The position numbers and the translations under genes are program-made. A stretch of DNA of 64,000 bases, taken from Haloarcula sp. DT43. Its GTDB lineage: Archaea; Halobacteriota; Halobacteria; Halobacteriales; Haloarculaceae. Every line of letters starts with the position of its first letter. Positions within the stretch are counted from its first letter, which is position 1. Under the pieces are notes generated by a model, which saw nothing but the letters and a program-made list of their open reading frames with translations, searched no databases and was not told the DNA's origin. Positions 1 through 7,248 of this stretch are shown piece after piece. The stretch spans positions 248,001 to 312,000 of the forward strand of contig NZ_JAYMGZ010000003.1 of NCBI RefSeq assembly GCF_037078405.1, written 5' to 3'.

Positions 1-285
1 TGCGAGCGCGGTCCGGCGGTCGACGAGCGTCTCCCCCTGGTACGCGAGCGTCACGTCCGCGCCGGAGACCGGGCCGCAGCCGAGCGTTATCGACCCCTCG
101 TCTGGCGTGAGCGCACCGCTCGCCAGTCGGAGGAGCGTCGTCTTGCCCGCGCCGGAGGGACCGACGACGGCCACGCGTTCGCCGCCGGAGAACCGCAGGG
201 ACACGTCCGACAGCGCCGGCTCGCCGTCGAAGCGCTTGGTCACGCCGTCGAACACCAGTTCGCGGTCCGCCGTCGGCTCAGACAT
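1..285 (-). CDS. phnC: Phosphonate/phosphate ABC transporter ATPase, N-terminal part
   Basis: Only the first 95 codons lie in the window; the gene runs off the left edge. The product starts [14 protein letters not shown] and has a clear Walker A motif, [11 protein letters not shown], about residue 40, so it is the nucleotide-binding subunit that powers import at the inner face of the membrane. It begins 6 bases after the stop codon of the substrate-binding gene, which fixes the pair as one operon and suggests a PhnC-type role. The permease gene is expected beyond the edge. Substrate (phosphonate, phosphite or another oxyanion) cannot be told from this fragment. Confidence 0.85.
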   Translation of the reverse strand, partial: MSEPTADRELVFDGVTKRFDGEPALSDVSLRFSGGERVAVVGPSGAGKTTLLRLASGALTPDEGSITLGCGPVSGADVTLAYQGETLVDRRTALA

Positions 286-291
286 CCGCGC

Positions 292-1182
292 TCACCCCGA
301 CCCCTCTGTCTCTGTACCGGTCTCGATACCGGCCATCTCGACGGCCGTGTCGAGCGAAGTGAAGTCGTCGTGGCTGACCTCGACGTAGCGGTCGACGTTC
401 TGCTGGTCGAGGATGTCGGCCTCGTCCGTCGAATCGAGGCCTGTGAACGCCCGGCGGACCTCGTCGGCCGTCGCCGTCTCCATCGACGGGGCAACGGCCC
501 ACGGGTAGTCGGGAAAGCCCGGGGTCCGCCAGATTTCGCGGACGCCCGTCACCGCGTCGTCGGCGACGAGCGCGTCGTAGATACGAGCGTTCAGCGCGCC
601 GACGGTCCCGGTCGACCCGGCGACGGTCTTCGCTGTGGCGTCGTGTGCGCCGACGTGGGTGACCTGCTCGAACGCCGTCTGCGGGGCCAGGTCGTGCTCC
701 GTCTGGAGGTAGTACGTCGGCATTACCGTCCCGCTGGTGGAGATGGGGTCGCCGAACACGAGTTCGAGGTCACCCGCGTTCGCGGCCACGTCGTCCATCC
801 CCCCGACCTCGGCGTCCGCGCCGACGACGAACGCGGAGTGCCACAGCGTCTCGCCGTCCTTCGACCCGACGACGACCGGCTCCGCGCCGGCCCGGTGGTG
901 GGCGAGGACGTACGAGACGCCACCGTAGTACGCGAGGTCGACCTGTCCGGCGACCATCGCCTGGACCATCCCGGCGTAGTCCGCGGCGGTCCGGAGGTCG
1001 ACCGTCGCGCCGAGTTCCGCTTCGAGATAGGACGCGAGCGCCGTGTTCTGCTCGATTGCCGTGTCGGGGTCCACGTCGGGAACCACGCCGACGGTCAGCG
1101 TCGGCCCGCTCGCACTCCCCAGACAGCCGGACAGCGACAGCGCCGCCGCTGTCCCCAGAAAGCCGCGTCTCGTGGTCTGCAT
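292..1182 (-). CDS. phnD: PhnD-like phosphonate/phosphate ABC transporter substrate-binding lipoprotein
   Basis: A 296-residue protein with a twin-arginine signal (R5-R6, then GFLG) and lipobox LSGC with Cys20. It is therefore probably exported folded and lipid-anchored outside the cell, as is usual for haloarchaeal binding proteins. The body has the PhnD-family layout: a beta strand with TVGVVPDVDPDTA, then a central region with MVQAMVAGQVDLAYYGG and the LVFGDPISTSGTVMPTYYL segment that lines the oxyanion pocket in this family. It lies directly upstream of the ATPase gene. Family assignment is firm. Whether the ligand is phosphonate, phosphite or phosphate is open. Confidence 0.88.
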   Translation of the reverse strand: MQTTRRGFLGTAAALSLSGCLGSASGPTLTVGVVPDVDPDTAIEQNTALASYLEAELGATVDLRTAADYAGMVQAMVAGQVDLAYYGGVSYVLAHHRAGAEPVVVGSKDGETLWHSAFVVGADAEVGGMDDVAANAGDLELVFGDPISTSGTVMPTYYLQTEHDLAPQTAFEQVTHVGAHDATAKTVAGSTGTVGALNARIYDALVADDAVTGVREIWRTPGFPDYPWAVAPSMETATADEVRRAFTGLDSTDEADILDQQNVDRYVEVSHDDFTSLDTAVEMAGIETGTETEGSG

Positions 1183-1266
1183 GTGCTACTCGCTGGCGTG
1201 GCGAGCGGCTTGAAACTTTCGTGGGACACACCGGCCGGCCCGTGTGTCGCGGCGCTTCCGCGCCGG

Positions 1267-1647
1267 TCAGTCGTTCGCGGCGATGGCCTCGATCTCGACG
1301 CCGACGCCCTTCGGGAGATTGGCGACCTCGACCGCGCTGCGGGCCGGCGGTTCGTCGTCGAAGAAACCGGCGTAGGTGTCGTTCATCGCGTCGAAGTCCT
1401 CGATGTCGTTCAGGAAGACAGTCACCTTGAGCACGTCGCTCATGTCCAGTCCCTCCTCGCGCAAGACGGCCTCGACGTTCGAGAGCGACTGCTCCGCCTG
1501 GACCTCGATGGGTTCGTCGTCCAGCAGTTCGCCGTCGGGCGTCAGCGGAATCTGGCCCGCCGTGAACACGAGGTCGCCGTTCGTCGTCGCCTGGCTGTAC
1601 GCGCCGACCGCCGCGGGGGCATCGTCGGTGCTGATGACGCGCTTCAT
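1267..1647 (-). CDS. ridA: RidA family (YjgF/UK114) enamine/imine deaminase
   Basis: A 126-residue protein beginning MKRVISTDDAPAAVGAYSQ, the usual RidA start. I preferred it over an in-frame start 20 codons upstream because the extra residues are Arg-rich and not conserved in the family. The catalytic arginine sits in the conserved ARSAVEVANLP segment (Arg103), and the acidic VEIEAIA end is present. RidA enzymes hydrolyse reactive enamine/imine intermediates from PLP enzymes, and related proteins work in pyrimidine and ureide catabolism. Position beside the molybdenum-cofactor genes suggests a clean-up role for nitrogen-compound breakdown, but a housekeeping role is equally possible. Confidence 0.9.
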   Translation of the reverse strand: MKRVISTDDAPAAVGAYSQATTNGDLVFTAGQIPLTPDGELLDDEPIEVQAEQSLSNVEAVLREEGLDMSDVLKVTVFLNDIEDFDAMNDTYAGFFDDEPPARSAVEVANLPKGVGVEIEAIAAND

Positions 1648-1727
1648 ACGCCGTCGTACCGGCGACCGTGTCATAAAAGCACCCCTCCCGCCAGCTGCTG
1701 CCCGCACGCCCCGTCAAGTGACCGCGA

Positions 1728-2330
1728 CTACTCTGTGGCGTCTCGAAGGTCTGCCTCGGTGTCGACGTCGCGCCGGACGCCGGGGTCGTCGACGTCGACG
1801 AACCGGACGCCGTCGCCGCGTTCGATCAGGTCCCGCCCCCCGCGGTCGCCGGAGACGGCCGCGAGCGCGTCGAAGTGCCGTCGGTCGAACAGCACGGGGT
1901 TGCCGCGCTGACCGTCGTATCGCGGGACGACGATACTGTCCCCGCCGGTTCGGTACGCCGCGAGGAGTCGGTCGACCGTCCCGGCGCTGACGAACGGCAT
2001 GTCCCCGAGTAGGAAGGCGGCGGCGTCCCAGCTGTTCTCGCGCGCGAACGCGACGCCGCGGCGGACCGAGGTGCTCTGGCCCTCGGGGTAGTCGTCGTTG
2101 TGCCGCACCGCAATCGGGAGACCGTCGAGTGCCGCGCCGACCGCCTCGGCCTCGTGACCGACGACGGCGACGACGTCGTCGAGTTCCGACGCGCACGCGG
2201 TCTCGGCAACGTGTCGGACCAGTGGCGCGCCGTCGACCGAGGCGAGCAGTTTGTTGTTGTCCCCGAACCGGGTGCTGTCGCCGGCGGCGAGGACGACGCC
2301 GCCGATTATCGAGCGGTCGTGTTCAGTCAT
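1728..2330 (-). CDS. mocA: MocA-like molybdenum cofactor nucleotidyltransferase
   Basis: A 200-residue NTP-transferase. The nucleotide-binding signature LAAGDSTRFGDNNKLL (14-29) and the GDMPFV motif (109-114), which holds the metal-binding Asp, match the MocA/YgfJ group. MocA attaches CMP to Mo-molybdopterin to give the dinucleotide cofactor used by xanthine-dehydrogenase-family enzymes. The start MTEHDRS places the signature at the usual distance; a longer upstream reading would overlap yqeC and adds a low-complexity lead. It follows yqeC by 31 bases. In E. coli, ygfJ also lies next to yqeB-yqeC and a selenate-related hydroxylase, so the context strongly supports this call. Confidence 0.9.
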   Translation of the reverse strand: MTEHDRSIIGGVVLAAGDSTRFGDNNKLLASVDGAPLVRHVAETACASELDDVVAVVGHEAEAVGAALDGLPIAVRHNDDYPEGQSTSVRRGVAFARENSWDAAAFLLGDMPFVSAGTVDRLLAAYRTGGDSIVVPRYDGQRGNPVLFDRRHFDALAAVSGDRGGRDLIERGDGVRFVDVDDPGVRRDVDTEADLRDATE

Positions 2331-2361
2331 CGCCGTGGTTCCCGGTGAGGAGCGACGGTCA

Positions 2362-3138
2362 TCAGTCACTGGCCTCCCGCATGGCGGTCCCGACTGGTTC
2401 ACAGACGCCAGTCTCGAAGGAGGTGACGACGCCGCGAGAGAATCGCTCGGTCTGTGCCATCGCGTGGTCGAGCACGTCGCGGGCGGTCGCTCGCAGCTCC
2501 GCCGTGTCGGCCTTGTTCACCAGCGGGACCACGAACGCCGACGACGGGGCGTTCCGGCGGCCGCCCTCTGAATGTGCGAGCACCTCCCCGACTGCCTCAG
2601 CCGTGATTGGGTCACCAACGTCGAGCCCGGTGAGCGCCGCGACGCGCTCCGGGCGGTGGACGGCGTCGGTCGTGAGCGGTTCGCCGACGGCCGCGACCGA
2701 GGCCACCGGCACGACGTGCGTCGCCGCGTTCGGAATCACCGGCTCGTCTTCGCCCGGGGCTTTGAACTCGCGCCGGCGCGCGCCGTCGGCCTTGACCAGC
2801 AGCCGGTCGAAGACGCCGCTGTAGTACACCGACCGAAGGAACTCGGGGTCGAAACCGCGGACCTTCTCGGCGACGCGCTCGGGGTTCGCAACCCACTCGC
2901 GGGCGAAGGCGAGCGGCGGGTCGTGGTCGGAGATGACGTACGGATAGCCGTCGCGGACGGTGAGCGTCAGGGGGAGGTCGGGCGGCGGGGGCATGGCCGT
3001 AGTCGTCGTGAATCCGACGTCGACGCCCTCGCGAGCGCCCTCGGCAGCCAACTGTCCCATCGCGGTCTTCTTCCCGCCGGCCCCCACGAACGCGACGAGC
3101 GCGCGGTCGTCGAGCGCCAGCGCGTCAGTCAGTCGCAT
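2362..3138 (-). CDS. yqeC: YqeC, selenium-dependent molybdenum hydroxylase accessory protein
   Basis: A 258-residue protein with an N-terminal glycine-rich nucleotide-binding loop, VGAGGKKT (18-25), and the family segment VKADGARRREFKAP followed by EDEPVIP. YqeC co-occurs in genomes with orphan SelD and YqeB and marks the pathway that installs a labile selenium on molybdenum hydroxylases; its exact reaction is unknown. The start MRLTDALALDD lies 27 bases downstream, on this strand, of an ATATAG box centred near 3165, so the mRNA is probably leaderless. The gene is divergent from the TusA-like gene and leads a yqeC-mocA-ridA string. Confidence 0.9.
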   Translation of the reverse strand: MRLTDALALDDRALVAFVGAGGKKTAMGQLAAEGAREGVDVGFTTTTAMPPPPDLPLTLTVRDGYPYVISDHDPPLAFAREWVANPERVAEKVRGFDPEFLRSVYYSGVFDRLLVKADGARRREFKAPGEDEPVIPNAATHVVPVASVAAVGEPLTTDAVHRPERVAALTGLDVGDPITAEAVGEVLAHSEGGRRNAPSSAFVVPLVNKADTAELRATARDVLDHAMAQTERFSRGVVTSFETGVCEPVGTAMREASD

Positions 3139-3232
3139 GCCATAGCTCGCCGGCACAGCCACATATAGCTCTCGCCGACACAGCCGCCGTGTCGCCGACA
3201 GCGTTTTTGTGACCGGGTGGCACGTATCCGGT
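3139..3232. promoter_or_regulatory. Divergent promoter region between yqeC and the TusA-like gene
   Basis: For the leftward yqeC an ATATAG box is centred near 3165, 27 bases from the start codon. For the rightward TusA-like gene a T-rich box (3204-3208) is centred 27 bases before its ATG. Both spacings fit leaderless haloarchaeal transcripts. The two arms of the selenium/molybdenum gene set therefore probably fire from one shared region. Confidence 0.55.
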
Positions 3233-3475
3233 ATGGCTCGCGTGGACGTTCGCGGCGAAATCTGTCCCCGACCGGCGCTCATCGTCCGCCGGGAGCTCTC
3301 GGACCTCGAACCCGGGGACACGCTCGTGGTCCGAGGCGACTACCCGCCGGCCGAACAGAATCTCCGCCGGATGTGTACGACCCACGGCTTCGACGTGTCG
3401 ACGGTCGAGTCCGACGGCGACGAGTTCGAACTCCGCCTGCTGGTGACCGAGCTGTCGTCGCTCCCAGACCGGTGA
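3233..3475 (+). CDS. TusA/YedF-like sulfur (selenium) carrier protein
   Basis: An 80-residue protein of the SirA/TusA fold. The signature cysteine is Cys11 in GEICPRPALI, at the tip of the first helix as in TusA and YedF. TusA passes persulfide sulfur to partner proteins; YedF-type paralogues are often found beside selD. Here the stop codon is followed after 2 bases by the ATG of selD, so the two are almost certainly co-translated. The obvious inference is that this protein carries sulfur or selenium at Cys11 for the SelD/hydroxylase system, together with the TusBCD-like trio encoded on the other strand. The chalcogen carried cannot be read from sequence. Confidence 0.88.
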   Translation: MARVDVRGEICPRPALIVRRELSDLEPGDTLVVRGDYPPAEQNLRRMCTTHGFDVSTVESDGDEFELRLLVTELSSLPDR

Positions 3476-3477
3476 CC

Positions 3478-4554
3478 ATGGCGGGCGATGGCCCTGCCGA
3501 CACGGACGCCCCGTCTGGGGAGGACCCCGGGACCGACGGCGGCTCCGACGAACCGCGCCTCACCGAGTACGCGGAACTGCACGGCTGCTCCTGCAAGGTC
3601 GGCCAGAGCGACCTCGACGCGCTCCTCGCCGACGCTTCCCTCACCGACACGCGAGACGAGCTGCTGTTCGGCGTGGGCGAGGACGCCGCCGCCCGCCGGC
3701 TCACCGACGACCTGGCGCTGGTCTCGACGGTGGATTTCTTCACGCCAATCGTCGACGACCCGTACGACTTCGGCCGGGTCGCGGCCTGTAACGCTGCGAG
3801 CGACGCGTTCGCGACGGGCGCGACCGAGAATCTCGACTGCCTCGTCGTCCTCGGACTGCCGCGCGAACTGACCGACAGCGCGGCCCCGCTTCTCGCCGGG
3901 ATGGCCGATGCCCTCGACGCCATGGACGGGGGCGTCGCCGGCGGTCACACCATCATGAGCCCGTGGCCGTTCGCCGGCGGAGCCGTCACCGCGACGGCAC
4001 ACCCCGACGCGCTGCTTACGGCGGCGGGAGCCGGTCCCGGCGATCGGCTCTACCTGACGAAACCGCTCGGGACGCAGTCGGCGATGGGCGCGACGCGCGT
4101 CTCCGACGGCGAGTTCGTCGAAACAGTCCGGGAGGCCACGGACCGTCCCCTCGACCGGCTCGGGGATGAGGCGGTCGCGTGGATGACCACGCCGAACCGC
4201 GACGCAGCGCTGGCATGCCGGGCGTTCGCCACCGCCGCGACAGACGTGACGGGCTTCGGCCTCGCCGGCCAGTGCCGCGTCCTTGCCGAGCGCTCGGGCG
4301 TCGGCGTCGAGCTGACGCACCTCCCGGTCATCGCGGGGACGCCGGCGCTCTCGCGGCTGTTCGGCTACGGACTCGCCGCGGGCGAGAGCGCCGAGACCAG
4401 CGGCGGACTGCTGGTCGCGGTCCCACCGGATTCGATGGCCGACCTCGAAGCCGCCTTCGACGACGCAGAGGTGTTCTACCGCGAAGTCGGCCGCGTCACC
4501 GACGGCAGCGGCGTCACCGTCGACGACCCGACCGTCGAACCGGTCCGCCGCTGA
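3478..4554 (+). CDS. selD: Selenide, water dikinase
   Basis: A 358-residue enzyme that makes selenophosphate from selenide and ATP. The glycine-rich N-terminal active site reads HGCSCKVG with Cys37, Cys39 and Lys40, matching the catalytic Cys17/Cys19/Lys20 arrangement of E. coli SelD; the enzyme uses Cys rather than selenocysteine. ATP-binding segments FGVGEDAA, STVDFFTP and VAGGHTI follow, and TDVTGFGLAGQ is the conserved C-terminal motif. The first 25 residues are an acidic extension typical of halophiles. No selA, selB, selC or Sec-type recoding signal is seen nearby, so this is an orphan selD whose product likely feeds the molybdenum hydroxylases. It converges on the XdhC-YqeB gene. Confidence 0.95.
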   Translation: MAGDGPADTDAPSGEDPGTDGGSDEPRLTEYAELHGCSCKVGQSDLDALLADASLTDTRDELLFGVGEDAAARRLTDDLALVSTVDFFTPIVDDPYDFGRVAACNAASDAFATGATENLDCLVVLGLPRELTDSAAPLLAGMADALDAMDGGVAGGHTIMSPWPFAGGAVTATAHPDALLTAAGAGPGDRLYLTKPLGTQSAMGATRVSDGEFVETVREATDRPLDRLGDEAVAWMTTPNRDAALACRAFATAATDVTGFGLAGQCRVLAERSGVGVELTHLPVIAGTPALSRLFGYGLAAGESAETSGGLLVAVPPDSMADLEAAFDDAEVFYREVGRVTDGSGVTVDDPTVEPVRR

Positions 4555-4629
4555 GAGTTCGTAGGACGCTTCTACTACCGTTCAGGAGGGTCCTAACAAG
4601 GTGACTGCGAATCGGGCGGAGAGGGCCAG

Positions 4630-6210
4630 TCAGCCCAGGCGGAGCGCTGCCTCAAGGACGCCGCCGCCCAGACACAGCGCCTTGTCCGAGATCTTCGTCG
4701 GGTCGACCGACTCGCCGCGGGGGTCGACGTCGCCGAGTTTCGTCCCCTCGGACACGTCGAGGCCGCCGTGGACGAGACCGCGGACGAGGCCGTCGATCTC
4801 CGTCTCGACCGGGCTGTCCCCCACCCGTCCGACCACGTCGCCAGCGGCCACGGTGTCCCCGATGGCGACGGTCGGCTCCCAGGATCCGTCGGTCGGCGCG
4901 CGGAGCACCCGCTCGTGGGTGTAGCCGCGGCGCTCGCCCGGTTCGCCGTCGTAGGCGCTCGCGGTCCCCTCGTAGAACACGCGGCCGAGTTCGTGCCCGC
5001 GGTCGGTCTCAACGACGGCGTCGACGTCCGCGCCGGCCACGAATCCGGGGCCCATCCCGACGACCACGTCGGCGTCACCCCGGCGCGTTCCGGTGTCGAA
5101 TTTCCCCTTCGCCATGATGGCGTCCACGAGGACAGCGGCGTCGAGTTCGTCGGCGACCGCCGCGTCGGGGTCGGCGAGAACCGGCACGTCCCCGGCGGCC
5201 AGAACCTCGATCGCCTCGTCGATATCGTCGGCTCGCCGGCCGGTGACGCCCTCGACGTCTACCTCGCCCTCGTAGAGCGCCGCCCCGAACGCGACCGCCC
5301 GGCGGACGACCGTCGGGCGCTCGACCTCGGTGACGACGACCGGGTAGCCCGCCCGGTGGAGGCGGAAGACGACGCCGCTACCGAGGTCGCCGCCGCCGCG
5401 GACGACGGCGAGGTCGTCGAGGTTGAGGTCGGTGGCGCGCTCACCGGTCGCGCCGTGGCGGTCCATGCTGACCTCCGCGAGGATCGAGAGCGCGACCGCG
5501 GCCGGGCCGCTCCCGCCGAGGTCGAGGCCGACTGGCGTCCGGACGCGAGCGAGGTCGCGCCGAGCGTAGCCAGCCTCGGCGAGCGAGTCGAGGACGTGGT
5601 CGGCCTTCGTCTTGCTAGCGACGAGACCGACGTAGCCCGCGCCGCCGTCCAGCGCCGCGGCGACCGCCTCCTGGTCGAACGTCCCGCTCCGCGTCGCCAC
5701 CGCGACCGCGGTGTCGCGGCCCATCGGCAGGGCCCGGAGTTCCTCGCCGTAGTCCCCGTGGACCACGTCGGTGTCCTCGGGAAACGCCTCGGGGGCGGCG
5801 TACTCCTCGCGGTCGTCCACGACGGTGACGGCGTAGCCCAGTCGTTCGGCCAGCGGCGCGAGGTCGGCGCTGATGTGGCCCGCGCCGGCGACGTAGAGGC
5901 GCGGCCGGCCGCGGACCCGGTCGACGAACACGTCCATCTCGCCGCCACAGACCATTCCCGTGTTGCCGCCGGGTTTGAGTTCGTACGTTCTGACGCCCGG
6001 TTCCCGGTCGCCGGACAGCACCGCGCGGGCGTCCTCGACGGCGAGGTGTTCGACGGTGCCTCCGCCGATGGTCCCGTACTCGTCGCTGGCGGTGACGACC
6101 ATCTTGTCGCCCACGTCCCGCGGGGCGCTCCCGTCCTTGCGGACGATGGTCAACAGCGCCGCCGGGTCGCCCTGGGCGGCGAGTTCGTCGAGACGCTGGA
6201 ACAGGCTCAT
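4630..6210 (-). CDS. yqeB: XdhC-YqeB fusion, molybdenum hydroxylase maturation protein
   Basis: A 526-residue two-part protein. Residues 1 to about 260 are XdhC-like: the CoxI segment with VRKDGSAPRDVG and GTIGGGTVE, then a Rossmann domain starting RPRLYVAGAGHIS. From about 262 on it is YqeB-like, opening with LAVVRGGGDLGSGVVFRL and including DAIMAKGKFDTG and VVGMGPGFVAG. XdhC binds Mo cofactor and guides insertion of the terminal sulfur into xanthine dehydrogenase; YqeB marks the selenium-dependent variant. Having both in one chain suggests cofactor handling and selenium loading are physically coupled. Its ATG overlaps the stop of the preceding TusB-like gene (ATGA). Confidence 0.88.
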   Translation of the reverse strand: MSLFQRLDELAAQGDPAALLTIVRKDGSAPRDVGDKMVVTASDEYGTIGGGTVEHLAVEDARAVLSGDREPGVRTYELKPGGNTGMVCGGEMDVFVDRVRGRPRLYVAGAGHISADLAPLAERLGYAVTVVDDREEYAAPEAFPEDTDVVHGDYGEELRALPMGRDTAVAVATRSGTFDQEAVAAALDGGAGYVGLVASKTKADHVLDSLAEAGYARRDLARVRTPVGLDLGGSGPAAVALSILAEVSMDRHGATGERATDLNLDDLAVVRGGGDLGSGVVFRLHRAGYPVVVTEVERPTVVRRAVAFGAALYEGEVDVEGVTGRRADDIDEAIEVLAAGDVPVLADPDAAVADELDAAVLVDAIMAKGKFDTGTRRGDADVVVGMGPGFVAGADVDAVVETDRGHELGRVFYEGTASAYDGEPGERRGYTHERVLRAPTDGSWEPTVAIGDTVAAGDVVGRVGDSPVETEIDGLVRGLVHGGLDVSEGTKLGDVDPRGESVDPTKISDKALCLGGGVLEAALRLG

Positions 6211-6452
6211 ACGAACGACTTCACCTCCCGCTCGACCAGTAGTTCGACCACCCGGTCGTAGGAGATCGGCTCGATCTCCGGGGGGAGGTCGACCCCGCGA
6301 ACGTCCACGTCCCTCGCGACGGCGGAGACCTGCGCGTCCAGGTCCGGCGTCAGGTAGACGCCGTCCTGGATCAGGACGACGTGAGCGTCGGGGTCGTCAG
6401 CGGCGGTGCGCAGTCCGATTTCGGCCATCGGCTTGTCGATGAGATAGAGCAT
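6207..6452 (-). CDS. TusB/DsrH-like small protein
   Basis: An 81-residue protein with the DsrH fold pattern: MLYLIDKP at the start and VVLIQDGVYL in the middle, the strand that precedes the partner-binding loop. It contains no cysteine, so it cannot itself carry persulfide and would be a structural subunit. It sits third in a TusD-TusC-TusB-like row, 3 bases after the TusC-like gene, and overlaps the XdhC-YqeB start by 4 bases. DsrEFH and TusBCD form heterohexamers that relay sulfur; here the complex would serve hydroxylase maturation (inference). Confidence 0.72.
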   Translation of the reverse strand: MLYLIDKPMAEIGLRTAADDPDAHVVLIQDGVYLTPDLDAQVSAVARDVDVRGVDLPPEIEPISYDRVVELLVEREVKSFV

Positions 6453-6455
6453 GAG

Positions 6456-6809
6456 TCAGAAGTCAAGCGTGTGGTCCGCGTCGCGGATGCGGGCTGCGAC
6501 GCGGTCGCCGGGCCACACCGCCACGTCGTCGGCGATGTCGGCTTCCTCGAGGTCGCGGGCGGCCATCGCGGCGGCGTCCGCGACCATCGTCCCGTCCTGT
6601 TCTTCGAGGTCCGCGACGTGTCCCGTCATGTTCAGCGCGTCCCGGTCGACGGCGTCGCGCGCGCCGTAGACCCCGTCCTGCGTGAACACCACGGTCACGT
6701 CGTGCAGGTCGAACCCGGCTGCGACGCCGCGGGCCGCGCGCAGTCCCTCGGGGACGTGAACCCGGCCGTAGGGCGCGCGGGTCAGCATGACGACCACGTC
6801 GCGCTTCAT
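6456..6809 (-). CDS. TusC/DsrF-like protein
   Basis: A 117-residue DsrE-family protein. MKRDVVVMLTRAPYGRVHVPEGLRAARG matches the N-terminal strand-helix of DsrF/TusC, and VTVVFTQDGVYGA is the second conserved strand. Like TusC it has no conserved redox cysteine (none in the whole chain). It overlaps the upstream TusD-like stop codon by 4 bases, so stoichiometric synthesis of the trio is likely. Confidence 0.75.
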   Translation of the reverse strand: MKRDVVVMLTRAPYGRVHVPEGLRAARGVAAGFDLHDVTVVFTQDGVYGARDAVDRDALNMTGHVADLEEQDGTMVADAAAMAARDLEEADIADDVAVWPGDRVAARIRDADHTLDF

Positions 6810-7177
6810 AGCGAGACCACCCGGTCAGCCTCCCCGAGGACGTCGGCGAGGTCGGGGAGCAGTCCCACCTCGACGCCGTCGGGATAGTCCGCGTCGGCGT
6901 CGATGCCGCGCGCGTCGACGCAGAGCCCGCAGCAGATGACCTCCGCGCCGTCCGAGATGAGTTCCTGGAACTTCGCCGTCGGCATCTCGTCGTACAGCCC
7001 CGAGTCCGAGCAGTCCGGGAAGGACTGGTCGGCGACCGGGACGAGCGCGCCGTCGAGGTAGTGGAAGTACGTCACCTCGTGACCCGCGTCCAGCGCTGCC
7101 CGCCCGAGTTCGTAGGCGGTCCGCCAGCGCTCGCTGTCGAAGGGCCCGCCGGTCAGGAGGAACCCGATGTAAGCCAT
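6806..7177 (-). CDS. TusD/DsrE-like protein with active-site cysteines
   Basis: A 123-residue DsrE/TusD-type protein starting MAYIGFLLTGGPF. It is the only member of the trio with cysteines: Cys56, and Cys82, Cys83 and Cys86 in the loop VICCGLCVDARG, placed where TusD/DsrE carries its persulfide cysteine. In the bacterial relay TusA hands sulfur to TusD. A TusA-like gene with Cys11 lies 3.5 kb away beside selD, so a complete relay set is encoded here. It follows the first hydroxylase large-subunit gene by 71 bases and starts the maturation part of the operon. Confidence 0.8.
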   Translation of the reverse strand: MAYIGFLLTGGPFDSERWRTAYELGRAALDAGHEVTYFHYLDGALVPVADQSFPDCSDSGLYDEMPTAKFQELISDGAEVICCGLCVDARGIDADADYPDGVEVGLLPDLADVLGEADRVVSL

Positions 7178-7248
7178 GGTGTCGATTTTCGTAGAATCGG
7201 TCTTAACGCTTCCCCCGACACAGCGAACGTGGGAACGGCGGCTGGCGG

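Noticed and set aside
370-1911. Long open frame on the plus strand across phnD and ridA
   Set aside because: Antisense to two clear genes, rich in Arg/Gly/Val as expected for mirror frames in GC-rich DNA, and without any recognisable motif.
3478-4554. Selenocysteine insertion system
   Set aside because: selD alone is not evidence. SelD uses Cys37/Cys39, no in-frame TGA with conserved flanks was found in the hydroxylase genes, and no selA, selB, tRNA-Sec or SECIS-like stem was seen.
4555-4604. Terminator between selD and the XdhC-YqeB gene
   Set aside because: GTAGGAC and GTCCTAAC can pair but the loop is long and no clear T-run follows on either strand.
6207-7177. Dissimilatory sulfite reductase DsrEFH complex
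   Set aside because: The three small proteins resemble DsrEFH as much as TusDCB, but no dsrA, dsrB or dsrC is present and the genes are overlapped with XdhC-YqeB, so a maturation role fits better.
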